This document shows, in pieces, positions 33,201 to 39,121 of a stretch of 39,121 nucleotides of DNA (position 1 is the first letter of the stretch; each line of letters begins with the position of its first letter). The notes under the pieces were generated by a model. That model worked only from the letters and a program-made list of their open reading frames with translations. It was not told where the DNA came from and did no database searches. The position numbers and the translations under genes were made by a program. This stretch comes from a virus: positions 1-39,121 of the IMG/VR virus record IMGVR_UViG_3300032311_000329; one strand, written 5' to 3'.

Positions 33201-34164
33201 GCAGAATAAAGTTACAAATTATAATGAATGTGCTGGTGCAAGACATTGGGATGTAATGGTTGTTTATGATTCTGACTTTTGGACTTCTCCAGTTCCTGTA
33301 GAATTTAGAAGAAATAATCTTCATGGCATATATCAAATTCCTGGTTATATTGCAGGGTCAGGAACACTAGCTGGTGATTTTTGTGGTCAACCTCTTAAAA
33401 ATGAATACAATTTAATGTATTCAACAAATTGGGCCGCATTTAATTCCGGTGTATCTGCATCTGCTTGGGCACCAGTTGGAATGGATATTCATGCTGACCA
33501 TCCAGGCACTAGAGTTAGTTGGCAAAGAAATGAATCTTATATTGGTTGGTATAATACGGCTTCAGATTCTTCAGCTCCTTTATATCTTTTAAAAGATTTT
33601 ATGAGAGCTGGTTATGACCACTCACAATTAGTTTATGATAGTGTAATTAAGAAAAACGGAACTGATTTTATTAGGTATTATAGGCGGGTTGACGACTCGT
33701 ATTTACCAAGGATGCAATTTACTGTTTATGCTAAGGCTGCTGTTTCTTTCCAAATTTATGTTGAGTTTCAGTATAGATTGCCATTTAAACTTGACCGTTT
33801 AGGTGCTTCTCCTGTTAACAATAGTAGAATATATTTGTCGGCTGTACAGAATGGTGGTTTCATTTCTGGTTATCCGATTTTACTTACGATTCCACCTGAT
33901 GGTGGTTGGATTACATATTCAACCACGATTACAACATTTGCTTCAGCTGAAGGTGCCGCATTTGTTTCGTTATCTGGCCGTGCTATGCAACAGACTGTTG
34001 ACTTTAGATATGCTCGTGCTTTTGTGAAGACAAATAATCCTAATGATGTGATTACTTTAGGTAACACTTTTGATGTGAATAAATACCACAATGTTACTGG
34101 TGATGTTAAAAATATAACACCAATAGCAACGCAAGCAAATATACTAAAAGGCATTAAGCTTTGA
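30211..34164 (+). CDS. Giant multidomain adhesin: G8-like, LamG-like and discoidin-like (1317 aa)
   Basis: The N-terminal segment (about 14-190) resembles a G8 domain: S-W then VPGNLDDVTISG, and STLTISNGGILNIEPGGRLT. Beta repeats with GDEIAIYDT (about 257) and KPGDIVVINNTKYTLADV (about 339) follow. A LamG or DUF1080-like domain lies at about 371-555 (RVELRNGILKAFINGEQIGE; GLVGWYSWNN). A discoidin (F5/8C)-like domain lies at about 605-770 (FRGVQVLGSNDNSNFTLLY; YRYVKVIMNG). The scaffold resumes with NGDVITVLGHA (about 790), then a probable beta-helix and a C-terminal beta domain. The plan suits glycan binding or a depolymerase, but no catalytic residues could be assigned. The ATG lies within the preceding gene. 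Confidence 0.72.
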   Translation: MASISSNTGSALTSPRMLWADTLSWVGQAVPGNLDDVTISGFRTTINQGNISKWSGTITITVASTSGFPTTGYFYTYTNFGDYVKVLYTGLTGTTFTGCSIDYTDPLCNWKYSTVTQTLSTNYYNYGSVIGNGYYVYSPAPLITIPNNYQANVSTLTISNGGILNIEPGGRLTANNFITIRDGRFIGRANTTNNSIISINRTEASGVGYLQTENYPMSILDVDGDETRSYGTTNTAIAVGDAIINITPVLGSFAVGDEIAIYDTSYANTRVSYYPFRDVSNDWRLVRDEGFDVAGVVGNQIALARRNGARGRIKGVATSGSQKVLTVDKDEFINQMNFKPGDIVVINNTKYTLADVKESELDLAAYDFQTGSTLADFLTDYASSTGPWAIDSYGAYPTTNNYNTIVHKQIFRRDVIVEAEISPLNQYFTGSRGTDQFGLLFSYDPAFRNGTRSPQDVTMTGRFSGKDAGATPYLTLGAKYSGPGTDNWTDLSIDPTFRTVMQGPHTERVELRNGILKAFINGEQIGERFEESGGHRGLVGWYSWNNTSTRVKSFRVKATTVDLYITTTDNFTINDIAYESGAEYAHTSGQRILKIASKVTSPGTHDDLSFNYRGLYSANSWPMCINYNGGTTSNYLWNLNTHTFTYAHEVYMDLGTAANCSITVDLAQSQTFTHVSLTPRMDDAGSATGAGFRGVQVLGSNDNSNFTLLYGPTDDVKRYCNPQSDSYPWYQQMGHYYTGSQTYRYVKVIMNGHNGSANPTLNRLIGVGVYNFASNNYTIVVNNASDFANGDVITVLGHANYISNDDYHHYQAVKAGQNPDTYFYTSNTHSTIVNKVGNTLYLDRPINYGYVEGRESVVKINRNFKMLGYYDVNGGTKFQKPYFKVNQGSNFCQIRLIKNWQFYNVGSSRTSGSSFNRGVDIANQDNWNPSVIDGISIIGYNNSDANGLTMQNGSAICRNGYVGNVRDFRPYYCTSRQGVATYNMKMNSLYRFRPESLQNKVTNYNECAGARHWDVMVVYDSDFWTSPVPVEFRRNNLHGIYQIPGYIAGSGTLAGDFCGQPLKNEYNLMYSTNWAAFNSGVSASAWAPVGMDIHADHPGTRVSWQRNESYIGWYNTASDSSAPLYLLKDFMRAGYDHSQLVYDSVIKKNGTDFIRYYRRVDDSYLPRMQFTVYAKAAVSFQIYVEFQYRLPFKLDRLGASPVNNSRIYLSAVQNGGFISGYPILLTIPPDGGWITYSTTITTFASAEGAAFVSLSGRAMQQTVDFRYARAFVKTNNPNDVITLGNTFDVNKYHNVTGDVKNITPIATQANILKGIKL

Positions 34165-37100
34165 AATATCGTATTCTACACAATAATCCGTTACAGTTTT
34201 ATGATACTAACGCAGAGTTGGTAGGTACAATCACAGCAAACGGAAGTAACTTAAAGATTTCTTCGAATAGTGGTATTATTGAATTAGGTAATACTGCTTC
34301 TGATATTCAAGTTGGTACATTAGGTACTCCAATTACTTGGACTTTCTTAGGTGGTGGCACGATTGGTGCTGGTGGTATTGGTACCATCAACATGGGCCAA
34401 TCAGGCGACACCATCAATATGAACGTTGCTGGTGTAACGTATCAATATCCAGCCAGTTTCTTACGTTTCAATGAAATTACTGCAACAAATAATAAGATTA
34501 ATATTACGACTCAGGTTCCTGGCTCAGTAGTATTAAGTTTACCACAAAGACCTGTTGTTGGTCAATTACAATTAACCGATGCGGTTCCATCAACCAGTAA
34601 TTTAACGGGTGCTTTGACTGTTGCTGGCGGTGTTGGTATTGCAGGTAACCTTAGTGTTACAAACGCCACAGTTAATGGCCAATTGGGAATTTCTGCACCA
34701 AATGACTCAGCAGCTAGATTAAAAATTACTGCTACTGCATCTGGCGCTGTATTCAACCATGCAGATAACTCTAATATTTTCTTTCAGACACAAGGTGTAA
34801 ATCGTCTTACTATTGCTGATGCAACAGGCAATGGAACTCTGCAAGGAAATCTGACTGTTCAAGGTACTTCTACTTCGGTTAGCAATACAACTGGTGCTTT
34901 GACTGTTGCTGGTGGTGCTGGTATTAGAGGTAACTTGTATGCTGATTCTATTACATTACCTCCAAATCCAACAGGCACATCATATGGTGCTCAAACATAT
35001 CCACAATTTTATATTGGTGGTGTAGTTGCTGATAGTGATTCTTGGAAAATTTATGCTGAAGCACCAGTAACAAATGAAGGTCGATTAGTATTTCAAGTTG
35101 AAGATGATATAACCGAATCTTTCGTGTGGAGAGCTCACCAGTTTTATACAGCAGGTGGCACAAAAGATTTAGCCACATTGAACACAGCTATTTTTAGTGT
35201 ATCAAGTAACGTTGCCAATTTTAGAATTCGTAACACAACAGGTTCAACTTCAACATCATCTGGTGCCGCAATTATCGATGGTGGTCTTGGTGTTGCAGGT
35301 AACGTTTATTCTGGTGGTGTTTATGACACTGGTATCAACATTATTGGTTTTGCAGGCAGAGCATACAATCATGCCAATGCGGCATTTACTTCTGCTAATA
35401 CAATTGATGGTATAAACACTACACAGAATAATAGTATCACGGCTGCCTTTACACAGGCCAATACTGCGGTAACAAATGCTGGTAGTGCTTCTATTTACGC
35501 TAATGGTGCTTTCTTAGCAGCCAATTCAGCGGCTACATTATCAGCTGCAACTGATTTAACACAGAATAATAGTATTACGGCTGCCTTCACTAGAGCCAAT
35601 AACTCTATCAGTGCTAATGCAGGTGGCACAATTACTGGTGATTTAGTTGTTACTGGTAATTTGACAATTAGTGGTCAAACAACGTATGCAAACACCATAA
35701 ATGTCCAACTTGGTGACAACATCATTACGCTGAATGCTGAACTCCCAGTTTCAGTAACACCATCTGAAAATGCTGGTTTTGAAATTAACAGAGGCAACAC
35801 ACTAGCAAATGCATCTCTATTATGGATAGAATCTGCTGGTAAGTGGCAAGCAAATAGTGGTTCAGCAACTGGTGCATATTTTATTGGCTCAGAGTCGGCT
35901 GGCATTTATGCTAACGGTGCTTTTGCAGCAGCTAATGCAGCTACTGCTACCGACACTACTCAGAACAATAGTATTACAGCCTCATTCACACAGGCTAACC
36001 TTGCTGTTGTGAATGCACTAGCGGCTTCAAATTATGCTAATGCGGCCTTCTTAATAGCTAACGCATCTTTATTAATTGATACAACTCAAAACAATAGTAT
36101 CACAGCAGCATTTACCGCAGCCAATAACCGAGTATTAAAAACTGGCGATACGATGACTGGCAACTTGGTCATCACATCAGGCCAAGCTCCTACTACTAAT
36201 ACTACAGGTTCTTTAGTATTAAATGGTGGTGCTGGTATAGGCGGCAACTTCTATAATACTGGCGGTTCAGCACTTTATATTTCTGCTAATACTTTTGGTG
36301 ATGGTGGCACAAGTTCTGGTGCAAATGCATTAGTTTATATCAATCAAACAAATAGTTGGGGTGGAAATCAACCTTGGTCATTATTTGTTAATGGATATTC
36401 AAACTTATCAGGGTTAAGAATAAACGGTTCTGATACTCCTAGAGCTCTCCATAAAACAACAGCAGGTAATTTAGGATTCAGTTTATCCGATGGCACAAGT
36501 GTTATTTCATTTGGACCACAAAACGGAACATTTGCATTTACAGTTGCACCTCCATATAATACAGGCGTATCTGCTAATAACTATATTCAAGTTAGACCAG
36601 GAAATACTGGTGTAAATGCTAACGGTGTTTTCATTACTGTTGAAGGTGTTGACGCTAACTCAGACATTAACATTGTACCAAAAGGTATTAATGGTAAAGT
36701 AAACATTTACTCCACAGTTGCATCGACTTCGAACACCACTGGTTCTCTTGTACTGAATGGTGGCTTAGGCGTAACAGGTAACCTGTTCATGTCCTCTGCA
36801 AACAATTTTACAGGTTCAGGTAGTGGTAGTTCTTATCGATTAGGTTGGACTGATAACTATTTTCATAGAAGCAATCAATTTGGTGGTGTTCAGTTCACTG
36901 GAACATATCTGTCTCTATTAACCAATACATATGTTGAAACTGGTTATAACTTAGTAATAAGAGGCCAAATTTATAATGATTCTGGTGATTTACGTGTCTT
37001 TTTTAATGCAGCATCAGGTGTTAATGTTGCCAACGTTCAAGCTGCCACCACAAACACATCAGGTTCTTTAATCGTATATGGTGGCGCTGGTATTAGAGGC

Positions 37101-37820
37101 AACATCTATAGTGGCGGTATCTATATTACTGGTGCTTCAAGTAATGGTATTACATTTACTGATGGTACAACACAGACAACATCATTTACGGCTGCAGGAC
37201 AATACGCTAATGCGGCCTTTGCGGCAGCTAATGCAGCTATTGCTACCGATATCACACAAAACAATAGTATTACAGCAGCGTTCACCGCAGCCAATAACCG
37301 AGTATTAAAAACTGGTGATACAATGACCGGTAACCTGGTTATAACATCATCACAAGCATCTTCAAATAATACAACTGGTGCTTTAGTTGTAACTGGAGGT
37401 GTAGGCGTAGGTGGTAGAATTTACGGCAGTTCTGACGTTTATCTAGGTGACGGAACAGGTAATCAAAATGGTTCTTCCTTGGTTTGGAATGGCAGTTTCC
37501 CAACTTTTATTCAAGGTAGTTCTGGTGTTGGTGCTTCTGGATATTTAAGATCCGTTGTAGGAAATTCAGGAGTTGTTGGTTTCGGAATCGAAGGATCAGG
37601 AAATTATACTCGTATAGATTATTCAACTGTTGCTACATCAACTACCACAGGTGCATTACGAATAATAGGTGGTGTAGGTATTGGAGGTAACGTCTATAGT
37701 GGCGGCATCTATCTCACTGGTGCTTCAAGTAATGGTATTACATTCGTAGATGGCACAAAACAAACATCAGCTGGTGCAGGAATTGCTGATGTATTAGCAC
37801 TATCAATCGCTTTAGGATAA
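34161..37820 (+). CDS. Giant repetitive tail fibre C (1219 aa), TTG start
   Basis: The start is TTG at 34161 overlapping the previous TGA (TTGA), with AAAAGG at 34146-34151, nine bases upstream. The first residues are MKYRILHNNPLQFYDTNAEL. The protein is built from two repeat types: eight TGAL-x-V-x-GG-x-GI-x-GN units (for example TGALTVAGGVGIAGN) and five TQNNSITA(A/S)F units. A ~99-residue domain is shared with fibre A. GDTMTGNLVITS occurs twice. The end is FVDGTKQTSAG and LALSIALG. It occupies the slot of T4 wac, just before gp13, but shows no fibritin-type coiled coil. It is most likely a long trimeric fibre. Confidence 0.8.
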   Translation: MKYRILHNNPLQFYDTNAELVGTITANGSNLKISSNSGIIELGNTASDIQVGTLGTPITWTFLGGGTIGAGGIGTINMGQSGDTINMNVAGVTYQYPASFLRFNEITATNNKINITTQVPGSVVLSLPQRPVVGQLQLTDAVPSTSNLTGALTVAGGVGIAGNLSVTNATVNGQLGISAPNDSAARLKITATASGAVFNHADNSNIFFQTQGVNRLTIADATGNGTLQGNLTVQGTSTSVSNTTGALTVAGGAGIRGNLYADSITLPPNPTGTSYGAQTYPQFYIGGVVADSDSWKIYAEAPVTNEGRLVFQVEDDITESFVWRAHQFYTAGGTKDLATLNTAIFSVSSNVANFRIRNTTGSTSTSSGAAIIDGGLGVAGNVYSGGVYDTGINIIGFAGRAYNHANAAFTSANTIDGINTTQNNSITAAFTQANTAVTNAGSASIYANGAFLAANSAATLSAATDLTQNNSITAAFTRANNSISANAGGTITGDLVVTGNLTISGQTTYANTINVQLGDNIITLNAELPVSVTPSENAGFEINRGNTLANASLLWIESAGKWQANSGSATGAYFIGSESAGIYANGAFAAANAATATDTTQNNSITASFTQANLAVVNALAASNYANAAFLIANASLLIDTTQNNSITAAFTAANNRVLKTGDTMTGNLVITSGQAPTTNTTGSLVLNGGAGIGGNFYNTGGSALYISANTFGDGGTSSGANALVYINQTNSWGGNQPWSLFVNGYSNLSGLRINGSDTPRALHKTTAGNLGFSLSDGTSVISFGPQNGTFAFTVAPPYNTGVSANNYIQVRPGNTGVNANGVFITVEGVDANSDINIVPKGINGKVNIYSTVASTSNTTGSLVLNGGLGVTGNLFMSSANNFTGSGSGSSYRLGWTDNYFHRSNQFGGVQFTGTYLSLLTNTYVETGYNLVIRGQIYNDSGDLRVFFNAASGVNVANVQAATTNTSGSLIVYGGAGIRGNIYSGGIYITGASSNGITFTDGTTQTTSFTAAGQYANAAFAAANAAIATDITQNNSITAAFTAANNRVLKTGDTMTGNLVITSSQASSNNTTGALVVTGGVGVGGRIYGSSDVYLGDGTGNQNGSSLVWNGSFPTFIQGSSGVGASGYLRSVVGNSGVVGFGIEGSGNYTRIDYSTVATSTTTGALRIIGGVGIGGNVYSGGIYLTGASSNGITFVDGTKQTSAGAGIADVLALSIALG
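36114..37315 (+). repeat. Exact 32-bp direct repeat within fibre C
   Basis: A 32-base string is identical at 36114-36145 and 37284-37315, both encoding TAANNRVLKTG. Flanking bases diverge by silent changes. A second pair, 29 bases, is identical at 37128-37156 and 37716-37744 (encoding TGASSNGIT). These are footprints of internal duplication or gene conversion; recombination between copies would shorten the fibre in frame. Confidence 0.75.
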
Positions 37821-37823
37821 AAA

Positions 37824-38777
37824 ATGGCAAAACCTACAACACGAAAACTATTCAAAGATTATTGCCTGCGCCGACTTGGTTGGCCAGTGATTGACATTAA
37901 CGTTGATGATGACCAAATTGAGGATCGGATTGATGATGCTTTACAGTTCTTCCATGACTATCACTTTGATGGTTGTGAGAAGATTTTTATGAAGCACAGA
38001 ATTACGGCAGAAGATATTGAACGCCGCTGGATTTATTGTCCAGATTCGGTCATCTTTGTTACAAAAGTTTTACCATTTGATGATTCTAATTCATCAATCA
38101 ATATGTTCGACTTGCGTTACCAGTTGCGTCTGCACGACCTATATGACTTCACATCGGTATCGTATGTGTCATATGAGATTACGATGCAACACATTCAGAC
38201 ATTGAATATGTTGTTCTCTGGTACTCCACAGTTTAGATTTAATCGCCACCAAAACAAACTATTCCTTGACATTGATTGGTCAAGAGATAGAGAAGTTGGT
38301 GAATATGTTATTGTTGAATGCTACCGTTCATTGGTGCCAGATACAATCACACTAACTGGTACACTAACAGGTAATGCCACTTCTAATACAGTTACAGGAA
38401 CTGGTACAATCTTTGACCAAGAAATCCTTGAGAACGACATTATCACAATTGGTGGTGTTGAGAAACAAGTGAGACACATTAAGAACCCAACTGAGATTGA
38501 ATTGATGAGTCCATTGGGCTCAAATTTAACTAATGTATCCGCCACTAAGATTGGCGTATCAGATGTTTGGAACGATAGGTTCTTGAAGCAGTATGCAACA
38601 GCCAAAATCAAATATCAATGGGGTTCAAACCTAAGTAAGTTTGCTGGCATTCAATTGCCAGGTGGTGTTACACTTGATGGTCCAAGAATCATGGCAGAAG
38701 CACAAACAGAAATCGATAAGATTGAAGAAGAAATGCAATCTTACAATGTACTTCCAGGCGAGATGTTTATTGGTTAA
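37824..38777 (+). CDS. gp13: Neck protein, T4 gp13 homologue with inserted beta module
   Basis: A homologue of T4 gp13, which with gp14 closes the head after DNA packaging and joins it to the tail. Landmarks are RRLGWPVIDINVDDDQIED (about 16-35; T4 RRLGAPIINVELTPDQI), FHDYHFDG, VWNDRFLKQYATAKIK (T4 YNNRWVKDYATALAK) and QLPGGVTLDG at 277-286 (T4 MLPGGVTIDG). Residues ~174-245 (TITLTGTLTG; VTGTGTIF; ENDIITIGG) are an extra beta module absent from T4 gp13, placed just before VWNDR. AGGA at 37814-37817 is six bases before the ATG. gp14 follows directly. Confidence 0.93.
   Translation: MAKPTTRKLFKDYCLRRLGWPVIDINVDDDQIEDRIDDALQFFHDYHFDGCEKIFMKHRITAEDIERRWIYCPDSVIFVTKVLPFDDSNSSINMFDLRYQLRLHDLYDFTSVSYVSYEITMQHIQTLNMLFSGTPQFRFNRHQNKLFLDIDWSRDREVGEYVIVECYRSLVPDTITLTGTLTGNATSNTVTGTGTIFDQEILENDIITIGGVEKQVRHIKNPTEIELMSPLGSNLTNVSATKIGVSDVWNDRFLKQYATAKIKYQWGSNLSKFAGIQLPGGVTLDGPRIMAEAQTEIDKIEEEMQSYNVLPGEMFIG
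38340..38555 (+). other. Mobile-looking beta module inside gp13
   Basis: Encodes about 70 residues following the pattern G-T-L-T-G-N-x-x-S-N-T-VTGTGTIF, L-E-N-DIITIGG, V-R-H-I-K-N-P-T-E-I-E-L. The same pattern is in the protein ending at 306, in the DUF4815 protein (3331-3540) and in the 955-residue protein (about 28172-28380). Its boundaries in gp13 fall cleanly between segments that are contiguous in T4. Confidence 0.7.
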
Positions 38778-38780
38778 AAC

Positions 38781-39121
38781 ATGGCAACTAATCTATACTT
38801 TAATAATTTTCCAACTCAGATTACTTCTGAGCAATTGCTGGTTGAAGACCTCTTAATTGAGGCCTTAAAAATCAATGGCATGGATGTATTCTACTTACCA
38901 AGGTCTAGTCGTGACCAAGTAGATTATATCTATGGTGAAGATACACTCAAACAGTATACCGAAGCGTATGCTATTGAATTGTATTTGGAAAACGTTACAG
39001 GTATGGATGGTGAGGGCGACTTTATCTCTAAGTTTGGTTTAGAAATCAGAGATGAAGTTACTCTATTAGTTTCACGCAGAAGGTTTAAATCTACAGTTCC
39101 ACAACCTAGACCTTTTGAAGG
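38781..39121 (+). CDS. gp14: Neck protein, T4 gp14 homologue (3' end outside window)
   Basis: An open frame of 113 codons runs to the window end. Matches to T4 gp14 include LIEALKINGMDVFYLPR (about 25-41; T4 has a hydrophobic helix then RGVECYYVPR), IYGED at 50-54 (T4 IFGED) and FGLEIRDEVTLLV at 85-97 (T4 FGMQVQDEVTLSI). With gp13 it forms the head-completion neck. The ATG follows the gp13 stop after three bases (TAAAACATGG), so the two are co-translated in the T4 order. In T4 the next gene is 15, the tail terminator. Confidence 0.9.
   Translation, partial: MATNLYFNNFPTQITSEQLLVEDLLIEALKINGMDVFYLPRSSRDQVDYIYGEDTLKQYTEAYAIELYLENVTGMDGEGDFISKFGLEIRDEVTLLVSRRRFKSTVPQPRPFE

Noticed and set aside
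30211-34164. Confident assignment as a polysaccharide depolymerase
   Set aside because: Domains suggest glycan contact, but no catalytic residues could be identified from sequence alone.
34161-37820. Fibre C as T4 fibritin (wac)
   Set aside because: The position matches, but there is no fibritin-type coiled coil or foldon-like end; the repeats are of fibre type.
20166-37820. Self-cleaving intramolecular chaperone (peptidase S74) at the fibre ends
   Set aside because: No D-x-R-L-K-x-N-type start or S74 residues were found at the C-termini of fibres A, B or C.
1-39121. tRNA genes, integrase, transposase or attachment sites
   Set aside because: No cloverleaf-like segment, mobile-element enzyme or paired terminal repeat was recognised; gaps between genes are too short to hold them.

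Overview
The window is a gene-dense piece of the virion-structure region of a T4-like tailed phage (contractile-tail myovirus). All genes are on the + strand, gaps are very short, and many neighbours overlap by 1 to 20 bases. Base composition is AT-rich. Homologues of T4 baseplate wedge gp8 (316-1881), neck protein gp13 (37824-38777) and neck protein gp14 (38781 to the window end) occur in T4 order. The protein families between them (DUF4815, DUF4214, 2OG-Fe(II) oxygenase, GGTGATT-type fibre motifs, repeated AN-rich fibres) are typical of T4-like phages of marine or freshwater bacterioplankton (cyanophage and pelagiphage relatives). The host cannot be read from this window.

Layout. (1) 1-8106: the end of a baseplate-region protein, gp8, and a 2071-residue DUF4815 baseplate/tail protein. 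(2) 8108-9793: small coiled-coil and beta-sandwich proteins and a first short fibre. (3) 9797-14734: two paralogous proteins, each made of six tandem ~100-residue DUF7483-like repeats, separated by a tail-assembly-chaperone-like gene and a short fibre. (4) 14771-19519: a short fibre, two glycine-rich adhesin-like proteins each followed by a chaperone-like gene, and between them a 2OG-Fe(II) oxygenase and a small conserved protein. (5) 19573-26183: small Ig-like tail proteins, two repeat-rich fibres, a coiled-coil protein and a double LamG-like protein. (6) 26200-34164: a conserved marine-phage structural set and a 1317-residue protein with G8-like, LamG-like and discoidin-like segments. (7) 34161-37820: a 1219-residue repetitive fibre. 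(8) 37824-39121: neck genes gp13 and gp14.

How it fits together: in T4 the gp8-gp13 interval holds genes 9, 10, 11, 12 and wac. Here it is an approximately 36 kb fibre and adhesin island that appears to have grown by swapping, duplicating and inserting small beta modules. One such module sits inside four otherwise unrelated proteins, including gp13. The most striking non-coding element is a 13-bp stem at 19529-19570. Its 3' arm contains the ribosome binding site of the next gene and its 16-nt loop contains a late-promoter-like motif, the arrangement known from T4 gene e and soc. No tRNA, CRISPR, integrase, insertion sequence or reverse transcriptase was recognised, and no stretch over 300 bases lacks a gene.
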